Positions 17,684-25,331 of a DNA stretch of 64,000 nt are shown one piece after another. Numbering within the stretch: position 1 is the first letter of the stretch; the number at the start of each line of letters is the position of its first letter. This DNA is from Proruminimicrobium sp963666965 (GTDB taxonomy: Bacteria; Elusimicrobiota; Endomicrobiia; Endomicrobiales; Endomicrobiaceae), in assembly GCA_963666965.1 (NCBI GenBank), contig OY762939.1, forward strand, positions 186,001 to 250,000, in the 5' to 3' direction. Both the position numbers and the translations under genes were made by a program. The notes below the pieces were generated by a model that saw nothing but the letters and a program-made list of their open reading frames with translations, had not been told where the DNA came from and did not search any database.

Positions 17684-18598
17684 GTGGAGCAAAAACCTGC
17701 AATTAACGTCGCGTTCTGTCTTGACAGCAAATTTCTGATGCAGACGTGCGTTTCCATAACAAGCCTTCTTACATCCGCAAAAGACAAATGCCGCTACAAT
17801 ATATACTGCGTTTTGGGTAAAGATATTTCCGAACAAAACAGAAAAGAGATTGAAAATTCTGTCTTTAAATTCTCAAATGATTCAAAAATAATATTTTTAA
17901 ATGAAAACGGCAGCTATGACAATGCTCATATTCCTCCTGGAAGAGACGAATGGTCAAAAGCAGTATATTACAGACTTATGCTGCCTGACCTGATTCCAAA
18001 CGCCGATAAAGTTATTTATATTGATTCCGATACCGTCATTTTAAGAGACTTAATTGAAATGAATGATATTGATTTCAACAATAATTATGTTTTGGGCTGC
18101 CTTGACTTTTTAAACGATGATGTCCTTTGGGAACAAAAATACGGCAATTATTGGCTTCATCTTGAAAAAAGACAATGCATAAATACCGGAATGATGATTA
18201 TGAATCTAAAAAAAATAAGACAAGATAATTTATCCGAGAAATGGATAGAACTTGCCAAAAAAGAAGTCCGCTGCGTAGATCAGGATGTTATAAACAGCAC
18301 ATGTTTAGGCAAAATAGGACTGCTTCCCACAATATATAACAGGGCCGTTGTTGATAAAACAAAAATTAAATCTGCAATAACCGAAGAAGATCTGCAAAAA
18401 ATCGTGATTCTTCACTATGTGTATCCTAAACCATGGATTGAAAAAGGGAAATTATCCGACTTGTGGTGGAATTGTGCCGAAATGACAGATTTTTATCCGC
18501 AGTTAAATTTAAATTATTCAATAAACCGCTTAAAACAAACAAAAAACAAAGAATCTGAAATAAACGCCAAACCTAAAGCTTTCTTCGAAGATATTTAG
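17684..18598 (+). CDS. Family 8 glycosyltransferase
   Basis: A 304-residue GT8 enzyme. Visible elements are the donor-site opening INVAFCLDSKFLMQTCVSITSLL, the metal-binding DxD in KVIYIDSDTVILRDL, the NTGMMIMNL stretch and the C-terminal HYVYPKPW (H-x(5)-KPW) motif. Members add glucose or galactose to LPS core or other surface glycans. The start is GTG 17684: GGGGAG lies 6 nt before it and the domain begins five residues later. An upstream ATG at 17621 would add a hydrophobic 21-residue leader and lacks such a site. It stands alone, with no glycan operon beside it. Confidence 0.88.
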   Translation: MEQKPAINVAFCLDSKFLMQTCVSITSLLTSAKDKCRYNIYCVLGKDISEQNRKEIENSVFKFSNDSKIIFLNENGSYDNAHIPPGRDEWSKAVYYRLMLPDLIPNADKVIYIDSDTVILRDLIEMNDIDFNNNYVLGCLDFLNDDVLWEQKYGNYWLHLEKRQCINTGMMIMNLKKIRQDNLSEKWIELAKKEVRCVDQDVINSTCLGKIGLLPTIYNRAVVDKTKIKSAITEEDLQKIVILHYVYPKPWIEKGKLSDLWWNCAEMTDFYPQLNLNYSINRLKQTKNKESEINAKPKAFFEDI

Positions 18599-18644
18599 CT
18601 CAATTTCAAATCCAGAAATCTAAAATCGGACATATTATTTTCAA

Positions 18645-18708
18645 CCTGTTATTGACATATGCCGGAAATAGTTGTATCATTCTATTACTGACATATGTCA
18701 ATAACAGG
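18645..18708 (+). promoter_or_regulatory. Promoter with 17-bp inverted-repeat operator
   Basis: A perfect inverted repeat pairs CCTGTTATTGACATATG (18645-18661) with CATATGTCAATAACAGG (18692-18708). The left arm contains the -35 TTGACA (18652-18657); a 17-bp spacer leads to -10 TATCAT (18675-18680). The right arm covers the transcription start region and includes a 12-bp palindrome, TGACATATGTCA. The layout looks like an operator that would block the promoter of the DUF134-led operon, most simply by autoregulation. Confidence 0.75.
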
Positions 18709-18716
18709 AGATTTCA

Positions 18717-19076
18717 ATGGTACGACCTCTTAAATGCAGAAGAGTATGCAATATGCCCGCCAATTCATCGTTCGGCCCGCAAAATTCAGCAGCCATTATA
18801 GAAATGACGGTTGACGAATACGAAACAATCCGCCTTATTGATTTGGAAGGACTGACCCAGGAACAATGCTCATTAAGAATGGAAGTTTCAAGAACGACGA
18901 CACAGGCCATTTACAGCAGCGCCAGACAAAAACTTGCCGACTGTCTGATAAACAATAAATTATTAAAAATTCAGGGCGGCGATTTCAAAATATGCGAACA
19001 TTCCGGCCAATGCAACAAAAAATGCCGCGGAAAAATGAAAAAATTTAAAAATTGCAATAAGGAGATTAACAAATGA
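18717..19076 (+). CDS. DUF134 (UPF0251) predicted DNA-binding protein
   Basis: A 119-residue protein of the DUF134 family. The typical N-terminus is MVRPLKCRRVCNMP, followed by a sigma-like helix-turn-helix region (DEYETIRLIDLEGLTQEQCSLRMEVSRTTTQ..IYSSARQKLADCL). The tail carries five cysteines (CEHSGQCNKKC..., final C), which could hold a metal or Fe-S cluster. The start follows AGGAG 6 nt upstream. It is the first gene after the palindromic promoter, and its stop overlaps the Mrp start by 4 bases. A redox- or metal-responsive repressor of this operon is my inference. Confidence 0.8.
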   Translation: MVRPLKCRRVCNMPANSSFGPQNSAAIIEMTVDEYETIRLIDLEGLTQEQCSLRMEVSRTTTQAIYSSARQKLADCLINNKLLKIQGGDFKICEHSGQCNKKCRGKMKKFKNCNKEINK

Positions 19077-19894
19077 GTCATGACTGCCAGGCAGGGACAT
19101 GTTCTTCAAAAGAAAAAAAAGAATCTTTACTTGAAAAACCGAACCAACTGTCAAAAATCAAAAAAGTAATCGGAGTAGCCAGCGGAAAGGGAGGCGTCGG
19201 CAAATCTTTCGTTACGGGGATGCTTGCCGTTTCATTGAATAAAAAAGGCTATAAAACCGGTATTCTTGACGCAGACATTACAGGACCTTCCATACCTAAG
19301 ATGTTCGGGATTTCGCAAAAAGTGCATGCAAGCGAACTGGGAATATTTCCGGAAAAAACAAAAAACGAAATAAATATAATGTCTATCAATCTGGTGCTTG
19401 CAAAAGAAGATGACCCCGTTATATGGAGAGGCCCTATTCTTGCGGGAACCGTAAAACAATTCTGGACTGACGTAATGTGGGGCGAGCTTGATTTTTTATT
19501 TATTGACCTTCCTCCCGGAACAGGAGACGTTCCTCTTACAGTTTTTCAGTCTATTCCTTTAGACGGCATTATAATAGTAACTTCGCCTCAGGAACTTGTA
19601 TCATTAATAGTAAAAAAAGCTTATAACATGGCTGCATCTATGAATATTCCGGTACTTGGAACGGTAGAAAATATGAGTTACTTAAAATGCCCCGACTGCG
19701 CAAAAGAAATAAAATTATTCGGAGAAAGCAAAATTGAAGAAACGGCAAAAAGTTTAAATATTCCGCTCCTTGACAGAATACCTATTGACCCTGAAATAGC
19801 GTCTCTGGCAGATAAAGGAACTTTTGAGCAATTACAAAACGGATACCTTGATAATACGGTAAAAACAATTGAAGAAAAATTTATAAAAAAGTAA
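19073..19894 (+). CDS. Mrp/NBP35-family Fe-S carrier ATPase
   Basis: A 273-residue P-loop protein of the Mrp/ApbC/Nbp35 group, which carries 4Fe-4S clusters to target enzymes. Deviant Walker A GKGGVGKS (38-45), DADITGPSIPKMFG, FLFIDLPPGTGD (Walker B-like) and the bridging cysteines CPDC near residue 204. The short N-terminus adds CQAGTC and might bind a second cluster. It overlaps the DUF134 gene by 4 bases and is followed after 10 bases by a NifX-like gene. Confidence 0.9.
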   Translation: MSHDCQAGTCSSKEKKESLLEKPNQLSKIKKVIGVASGKGGVGKSFVTGMLAVSLNKKGYKTGILDADITGPSIPKMFGISQKVHASELGIFPEKTKNEINIMSINLVLAKEDDPVIWRGPILAGTVKQFWTDVMWGELDFLFIDLPPGTGDVPLTVFQSIPLDGIIIVTSPQELVSLIVKKAYNMAASMNIPVLGTVENMSYLKCPDCAKEIKLFGESKIEETAKSLNIPLLDRIPIDPEIASLADKGTFEQLQNGYLDNTVKTIEEKFIKK

Positions 19895-19904
19895 GGAGAA
19901 AATT

Positions 19905-20276
19905 ATGAAAATAATTATACCTGTTGAAGGCAAAAATACCGATGCTCCGGTATGTCCTTCCTTCGGAAGAACACCGTTTTTTATGCTTTTTGACACTGAA
20001 ACTCAAAAATCTGACTTTATAGATAACGCCGCAGCAAACAGTCAGGGCGGAGCCGGAATAAAAGCGGCCCAGACACTCGTTGACAGCGGAGCAAAAATTC
20101 TTATAACTTACCGCTGCGGGCAAAATGCGGCGGATGTTTTAAATGCAGGCGGAATTCAAATCTATAAAGCTGAGCCGGGTTCTGCAAATGATAATATTCA
20201 AAAATACAAAGAAGAAAAACTTGCGATATTAACCGATATTCATCCCGGTTTTCATAATCACGGAGGCGCCAATTAA
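19905..20276 (+). CDS. NifX/NifB-C-like cofactor-binding protein (1)
   Basis: A 123-residue protein of the dinitrogenase iron-molybdenum cofactor family (RNase H-like fold): MKIIIPVEGKNTDAPVCPSFGRTPFFMLFD..., QGGAGIKAAQTLVDSGAKILIT and C-terminal histidines (HPGFHNHGG). NifX, NafY and the NifB C-terminus bind Fe-S or FeMo cofactor precursors. There are no nif structural genes in view, so a general Fe-S or metallocofactor shuttle is more likely. The last base of its stop is the first base of the next ATG. Confidence 0.8.
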   Translation: MKIIIPVEGKNTDAPVCPSFGRTPFFMLFDTETQKSDFIDNAAANSQGGAGIKAAQTLVDSGAKILITYRCGQNAADVLNAGGIQIYKAEPGSANDNIQKYKEEKLAILTDIHPGFHNHGGAN

Positions 20277-21115
20277 TGAAAATAGCAGTTCTCAGCGGGA
20301 AAGGCGGTACCGGAAAAACGCTTGTCTCCGTAAATCTTGCATGCAGCGCAAAAAAAGCGGTATATGCAGATTGCGATGTTGAGGAGCCAAACGGACAACT
20401 ATTTTTAAAACCGATTATTACAAATAAAACATCCGTCACCGTAACTATACCGTCAGTTGATTTAAATAAATGCACAAGGTGCAGAAAATGTATAACTTTC
20501 TGTAAATATAATGCTTTGGCTTTGATAAACGATAAACTTATGATTTTTAATGAAGTATGCCACTCATGCGGAGGCTGTATAGTTTTGTGTCCGCAAAAAG
20601 CTTTTACCGAAACATCAAGAATTATCGGGTCAATTGAAGAAGGAATCTCCGGCAATGTTATTTCTGTCAGCGGATGTCTTAATACAGGAGAAGTTTCAGG
20701 AGTTCCTATTATAAAATCCATTATGAGTAAACTGCCGAAAGAAGAAATTGTAATTATTGATTGTCCTCCGGGAAGCGCCTGTGTTGTAATGGAAAGTATC
20801 CGTTCGGCAGATTTTTGTGTTCTTGTAGCAGAACCGACTATTTTTGGCACACATAATCTTGCGATGGTTTATGATTTAGTGAAATTTTTTAATAAACCTG
20901 TCGGTGTACTGTTAAATAAATGTTTAGACGGACAGGAAAATCCTTCTGAAGAATTTTGTATAAATAATAAAATAAATATTCTTGCAAAAATCCCTTTTGA
21001 TGAACAATTAGGCAGTTTAAATTCTCAGGGATTTATATCCGTCCGTGAAGACAATAAATACAAAAAATTTTTTGAGAATCTGTTAACAAACATTGAAAAG
21101 GAGATTTTACAATGA
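20276..21115 (+). CDS. MinD-superfamily ATPase with inserted ferredoxin domain (1)
   Basis: A 279-residue P-loop ATPase. Walker A is GKGGTGKT (8-15). Between the switch regions sits a 2[4Fe-4S] ferredoxin module with C66/69/72/76 and C95/98/101/105. Then VIIDCPPGSACVVMES and a MinD-like C-terminal half. Members occur in anaerobes next to NifX-like proteins; an ATP-driven Fe-S or electron transfer role has been supposed but not, to my knowledge, established. Paralogue of the next gene, which overlaps by 4 bases. Confidence 0.85.
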   Translation: MKIAVLSGKGGTGKTLVSVNLACSAKKAVYADCDVEEPNGQLFLKPIITNKTSVTVTIPSVDLNKCTRCRKCITFCKYNALALINDKLMIFNEVCHSCGGCIVLCPQKAFTETSRIIGSIEEGISGNVISVSGCLNTGEVSGVPIIKSIMSKLPKEEIVIIDCPPGSACVVMESIRSADFCVLVAEPTIFGTHNLAMVYDLVKFFNKPVGVLLNKCLDGQENPSEEFCINNKINILAKIPFDEQLGSLNSQGFISVREDNKYKKFFENLLTNIEKEILQ

Positions 21116-21993
21116 AACAGATTCTTATTTTAAGCGGTAAAGGCGGTACCGGAAAAACAACAGTGGCAGGCGCATTTATTGAACTTAGTAAAAGTCTTGC
21201 TTTTGCCGATTGCGATGTAGATGCTCCTAATCTTCATCTTATTATTGACAAACTTTCCGAACCGAAAAAAACAGATTATTACGGTTTTCAAAAAGCCGTA
21301 ATAAAAAATTTAAAATGCACTAATTGCGGACTTTGCGAAAAAATCTGCCGGTTTGATGCAATTAAAAACAAGTTCATTAATATACATAAGTGTGAAGGAT
21401 GCGGGCTGTGCGTTGAAATTTGTCCTGTTAAAGCAATCGTAATGTCTGATTATTCTTCCGGCAATTTAATGCTTTATAAAGACGGCAGCCGCGTTTTCTC
21501 AACGGCAAAATTAAAAATGGGAAACGGCGCATCAGGCAAACTGGTATCTGCCGTAAAAAAACAGCTTTCGGATAATTTTATTGACAGCGAAATCTCAATT
21601 ATTGACGGCTCTCCCGGAATCGGATGTCCTGTTATAGCATCGGTAAGCGGAGCAGATATAGTTGTTATCGTAACCGAACCTACAGTATCAGGAATTCACG
21701 ATATGAAAAGAATAATTGATACAACAAGACATTTCAATATTAATCCCATAGTGTGTATAAACAAATTTGACATCAACGAAGAAAACACGAAAGAAATTGA
21801 AAGATATTGCAACTCAATTAATATTGATGTTATCGGTAAAATACCTTTTGATCCTAATGTTGTTAAGGCTGTAAATAATTGTAAGAATATTTCTCAGTAT
21901 CCGGAAAGTCCGGCAGGAAAAGCAATTAAACAAATATGGGATTTTATTGATAGAAATTTAATAAAAGCAAATCACTGTAAAAACAAAAACTAA
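21112..21993 (+). CDS. MinD-superfamily ATPase with inserted ferredoxin domain (2)
   Basis: A 293-residue paralogue of the preceding protein with the same plan: Walker A GKGGTGKT (9-16), ferredoxin cysteines C69/72/75/79 and C94/97/100/104, then ISIIDGSPGIGCPVIASVSGAD. Deviant Walker A proteins of this class dimerise, so the pair may form a heterodimer bridging four 4Fe-4S clusters. That is inference from the tandem arrangement. A NifX-like gene follows after 14 bases. Confidence 0.85.
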   Translation: MKQILILSGKGGTGKTTVAGAFIELSKSLAFADCDVDAPNLHLIIDKLSEPKKTDYYGFQKAVIKNLKCTNCGLCEKICRFDAIKNKFINIHKCEGCGLCVEICPVKAIVMSDYSSGNLMLYKDGSRVFSTAKLKMGNGASGKLVSAVKKQLSDNFIDSEISIIDGSPGIGCPVIASVSGADIVVIVTEPTVSGIHDMKRIIDTTRHFNINPIVCINKFDINEENTKEIERYCNSINIDVIGKIPFDPNVVKAVNNCKNISQYPESPAGKAIKQIWDFIDRNLIKANHCKNKN

Positions 21994-22007
21994 AAAGGAG
22001 AATTATT

Positions 22008-22367
22008 ATGAAAATTGCGGTAGCATGCGACGGTAAAAACGTATCTCAGCATTTCGGGCATTGTGAAGGTTTTACAATTTTTAACGTTGAAAACAATGAA
22101 ATTAAAGGTAATGAATTTTTCCCAAATCCGGGTCACAGACCGGGTTTTCTTCCTGTTTTTCTTCATGAAAAAGGAGCAAATGTTGTTATTTCCGGCGGTA
22201 TGGGCGGAGGAGCTGTTGATCTTTTCAATGAAAAAGGAATTGAAGTTGTTGTAGGAGTTGCCGGAGACTGTGAAACAAACGTAAAAAGTTATTTAAAAGG
22301 AAATCTCAAATCAACCGGTTCGGTTTGTCATGATCATCAGCATTCTCACGAATGCGGGAATCATTAG
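22008..22367 (+). CDS. NifX/NifB-C-like cofactor-binding protein (2)
   Basis: A 119-residue second copy of the NifX-like fold: MKIAVACDGKNVSQHFGHCEGFTIFNV, GMGGGAVDLFNEKGIEVVVGVAGD. The C-terminus is histidine-rich (CHDHQHSHECGNH) and looks metal-binding. The start follows AAGGAG. Last gene of the DUF134-led operon, closed by a terminator 14 bp downstream. Confidence 0.82.
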   Translation: MKIAVACDGKNVSQHFGHCEGFTIFNVENNEIKGNEFFPNPGHRPGFLPVFLHEKGANVVISGGMGGGAVDLFNEKGIEVVVGVAGDCETNVKSYLKGNLKSTGSVCHDHQHSHECGNH

Positions 22368-22380
22368 TTTTTTAAATAAA

Positions 22381-22417
22381 AAAGAGACGGATAGGACTAT
22401 GCGTCTCTTTTTTTATT
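22381..22417 (+). terminator. Rho-independent terminator after the DUF134-MinD operon
   Basis: A 9-bp perfect stem, AAAGAGACG (22381-22389) with CGTCTCTTT (22402-22410), followed by a T-rich run. It closes the six-gene operon before serC. Confidence 0.85.
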
Positions 22418-22517
22418 TTTCTGTTTTTTCAATAACAAAAAAACTGTTTTATTTATTGTTTTTTTTTTATAAAATACTGCTTTAACTGAAAATTAAATTT
22501 AAGGAGAGTTTTCCAAA

Positions 22518-23606
22518 ATGGAAAGAGTATACAATTTTTCAGCAGGACCTGCAGTATTACCTGAAGAAGTATTAAAAGAAGCCGCAGACGAAATGTTAAA
22601 CTATAACGGCTCGGGAATGTCTGTTATGGAAATGAGCCACCGTTCAAAAACGTATCAGGCTATTATTGACGAAGCGGAAAAAGATTTAAGAGACCTTCTC
22701 AACATCCCTGCAAATTACAAAGTGCTTTTTGCACAGGGCGGAGCATCTCTTCAGTTTGCAAGCGTTCCGATGAATTTAATGAGAAACGGAGTCGCCGATT
22801 ACATTATCACAGGCCAATGGGCAAAAAAAGCTTATCAGGAAGCCCAGAAATACGGAAAAGTAAATAAGATTGCATCATCCGAAGATAAAATATTTTCTTA
22901 TATACCGGACTGCAGCGATCTTACTATAAGCGATAATGCCGATTATGTTTATATCTGCGAAAATAACACTATATACGGAACAAAATTTAAAACGCTTCCA
23001 AATACTAAAGGAAAGCCGCTAGTAGCAGACGTTTCTTCATGTTTTCTGTCTGAACCGGCAGATATAACAAAGTATGGGGTAATGTACGGCGGTGTACAGA
23101 AAAACGTAGGACCTTCCGGCGTTCAGATTTTAATTATAAGAGAAGATTTGATAGGTGAAAAACCTGCTTTGGCATGCACGCCTACAATGATGAACTGGAA
23201 AATACAGACAGACGAAGCGTCTTTGTATAATACGCCTCCTACTTACGGAATTTATATATGCGGAAAAGTTTTCAAATGGCTTAAGAAATTAGGCGGACTT
23301 GAAGCAATGAAAGAAATCAACGAAAAGAAAGCCGCTGTTCTTTACAATTATCTGGACAGCAGCAAATTGTTCAGAGGAACAGTTGAAAAGAAAGACCGTT
23401 CTTTGATGAATATTCCTTTTGTAATAGGAAATGAACCTCTTGAAGAAAAATTTATCAAGGAAGCTACAAAAGAAGGTCTTATCAGCCTTAAGGGCCACAG
23501 AAGCGTAGGCGGAATGAGAGCATCTTTGTATAACGCAATGCCGATTGAAGGCGTCAACAAACTTGTCGCATTCATGAAAGATTTTGAAAGCAAAAATTCT
23601 TTGTAA
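22518..23606 (+). CDS. serC: Phosphoserine aminotransferase
   Basis: PLP enzyme converting 3-phosphohydroxypyruvate to phosphoserine (serine and possibly pyridoxine synthesis). At 362 residues it is normal length. The N-terminus YNFSAGPAVLPEEVLKEA is diagnostic, with SHRSKTYQ, QGGASLQF and the PLP-lysine region YGGVQKNVGPSGV. GGAGAG precedes the start. It is flanked by terminators on both sides, so it is a single-gene unit; serA is not in the window. Confidence 0.96.
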   Translation: MERVYNFSAGPAVLPEEVLKEAADEMLNYNGSGMSVMEMSHRSKTYQAIIDEAEKDLRDLLNIPANYKVLFAQGGASLQFASVPMNLMRNGVADYIITGQWAKKAYQEAQKYGKVNKIASSEDKIFSYIPDCSDLTISDNADYVYICENNTIYGTKFKTLPNTKGKPLVADVSSCFLSEPADITKYGVMYGGVQKNVGPSGVQILIIREDLIGEKPALACTPTMMNWKIQTDEASLYNTPPTYGIYICGKVFKWLKKLGGLEAMKEINEKKAAVLYNYLDSSKLFRGTVEKKDRSLMNIPFVIGNEPLEEKFIKEATKEGLISLKGHRSVGGMRASLYNAMPIEGVNKLVAFMKDFESKNSL

Positions 23607-23625
23607 AATATTAATATCAAAAAAA

Positions 23626-23658
23626 AAGAGGCGGAGTTATTTACTCCGTCTTTTTTTT
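23626..23658 (+). terminator. Rho-independent terminator after serC
   Basis: The arm AAAGAGGCGGAGT pairs (two G-T wobbles) with ACTCCGTCTTTT around a TATTT loop, then a run of eight T. It lies 20 bp after the serC stop. Confidence 0.85.
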
Positions 23659-23719
23659 ATTCTATAAGGATTTAATTTTTCTATTCAATCTCAAAACGGC
23701 AATTTTTTACAAACAGCAA

Positions 23720-24200
23720 AAAATGCGGGTGGTTGACCCGCAGCAAGTTACTTTTTATCACGAGTCAAAACCGTGGCTGTTGAGCCACACCATGTTACTT
23801 TTTCCCCGAGCAGAAAAAGTAACCAAAAACGCCCACCGCAGAGTATATTCCTTTATATTTTTTACCGCCATCACTGAACTCGCAATTTTCTTACTGCACA
23901 ATGAAACGAAAATTGCTTTAAACAAACAGCGATTAAAAATTTATCTATTTTAAATTTTTACAGTAAAAAATATTGCAGTCATGACATACTCTAATGCGGT
24001 AAAAACTAAGCTTCCAAGCTGCTAAACTTCTAAGCTTCTGTTGTTTATAGATGTGCTAAACGTGGCAAAATTTCTTGAAGAAGTTGTTTTTGGCAGTTGC
24101 CGTTAGAGGATTTAAGCTTTGAGGTGAAACGAAGTATTTTGACACCGCAGTGTACGTAAATGAAAGCGGAGCGAGTGGTACATAAGGCGGCAGTAAGCCA
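23720..24200. repeat. Composite noncoding repeat, copy A
   Basis: Fills the 617-bp gap between serC and the radical SAM gene; I find no credible gene in it. In order: hairpins 23725-23741 (GCGGGTGGTTGACCCGC) and 23773-23788 (GTGGCT..AGCCAC), hairpin 23794-23823 (GTTACTTTTT..AAAAAGTAAC), hairpin 23882-23916 (GCAATTTTC..GAAAATTGC), the block CTCTAATGCGGTAAA, an AGCTT array (24008-24040), and the unit ending GAGTGGTACATAAGGCGGC. The first parts recur in the same order in copy B at 49798. Confidence 0.8.
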
Positions 24201-24223
24201 AATATTAAATCCGATATAAATTT

Positions 24224-25102
24224 TTATAAATAGGGAAACAAACCCAACTGCTTATTTGACTGTTTTTGTTCAAACGTAGTGAGATACTCAAATATTTTTG
24301 AATTGTCATGAACAATGCCGTTTGTCTCACATGTTTTATGAAAAAACTTCATAAGTTCATTATTGTTAGGGCTGTTAATCACGTACTCATTGCCATAAGT
24401 TTCAATATATTTTTCTTTCATCCCGGGAAATAATCTGTCTAATTGTTTATAAAAATATTCACGGTTTCCTTCACGAAGAGTTAACCCGATTCCAAAACAA
24501 AGAATACCGTAAACTTTTGCTTCTATACAGTAATCCAAAAGTTTGGAAATATTTTCTTTCGTGTCATTGATAAACGGAAGTATCGGACACAGCCAAACAA
24601 CAGTCGGTATTCCGGCATCCCACAATGTTTTTAATACTTCAAACCGTTCTTTCGTAGTGCTGACGTTCGGCTCTAACTTCCTGCATAAATCTTCATCATA
24701 AGTTGTCAGCGTCATCTGTATAACGCATTTTGTTTTTGCATTTATTTTTTTTAATAAATCTATATCTCTTAAAACTAAGTTTGATTTTGTTATCAGCGTA
24801 AAACCGAATCCGTAACGGTCGGCTAATTCTAAAGCTTTTCTCACATTACCAAGTTCTGCTTCAAGAGGAATGTAAGGGTCTGTCATAGAGCCGGTGCCTA
24901 TCATACATTTTTTGCGTTTATGTTTTAGAGCGTTTTCCAAAAGTTCAATTGCGTTTTCTTTTACTTCTATATCTTCAAAATCATGTTCTATGTGATAGCA
25001 TTTGCTTCGCGAATCGCAGTATATACAGCCGTGCAAACAACCGCGGTATAGGTTCATTCCGTTTTTGGCAGATAAAATTCCCTTTACTTTTACATAGTGC
25101 AC
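24224..25102 (-). CDS. SPL-like radical SAM protein (1)
   Basis: A 292-residue radical SAM protein of the SplB-like (spore photoproduct lyase-related) family. MNLYRGCLHGCIYCDSR gives the CxxxCxxC cluster motif (C22, C26, C29); IGTGSMTDPYIPLEAE and TLITKSNLVLRD are family signatures. I set the start at GTG 25100-25102, which has GAGGG 7 nt upstream and gives the usual VHYVKVKGILS opening. A longer reading from 25162 runs into repeat sequence. The substrate of this non-spore subfamily is unknown. A relative lies at 38923. Confidence 0.82.
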   Translation of the reverse strand: MHYVKVKGILSAKNGMNLYRGCLHGCIYCDSRSKCYHIEHDFEDIEVKENAIELLENALKHKRKKCMIGTGSMTDPYIPLEAELGNVRKALELADRYGFGFTLITKSNLVLRDIDLLKKINAKTKCVIQMTLTTYDEDLCRKLEPNVSTTKERFEVLKTLWDAGIPTVVWLCPILPFINDTKENISKLLDYCIEAKVYGILCFGIGLTLREGNREYFYKQLDRLFPGMKEKYIETYGNEYVINSPNNNELMKFFHKTCETNGIVHDNSKIFEYLTTFEQKQSNKQLGLFPYL

Positions 25103-25119
25103 TATTTTTCCCTCATATA

Positions 25120-25320
25120 TTATAACGCCTTCAAATTTTGGGCTACAACTTCCAATTTTCAACCCTTATGTACCGTTTACACTTGCGTACACCGCAGTCT
25201 GAAAATTGTTCGTTTCGCTCCAAACCTTGAAGCCTAACGACAACTACAAAATCCTTCATCTCATTACGAAATATTAAAGCCTTTAACGGCAACGACAAAA
25301 ACTTAAAAACTTAAAAATTT
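25120..25320. repeat. Dispersed repeat with TTATGTACC unit
   Basis: Lies upstream of the radical SAM gene. It contains TATTATAACGCC..TTTTGGGCT, then CCTTATGTACCG, and then CATTACGAAATATTAAAGCC with TTTAACGGCAACGAC. The same blocks, partly diverged, occur at 24093-24200, 26585, 28060 and 32228. No gene is seen. Confidence 0.65.
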
Positions 25321-25331
25321 ATTTGAAAAAA

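Noticed and set aside
19905..22367. Nitrogen fixation locus
   Set aside because: NifX-like and Mrp/MinD proteins alone do not indicate nitrogenase; no nifH, nifD, nifK or radical SAM nifB is present.
23723..23953. Open reading frame of 76 codons in the serC-radical SAM gap
   Set aside because: It lies entirely in the hairpin-bearing repeat; its translation changes with the repeat and there is no ribosome-binding site.
25103..25162. Longer N-terminus for the radical SAM gene
   Set aside because: It translates a dispersed repeat; GTG 25102 has GAGGG and matches the family start.
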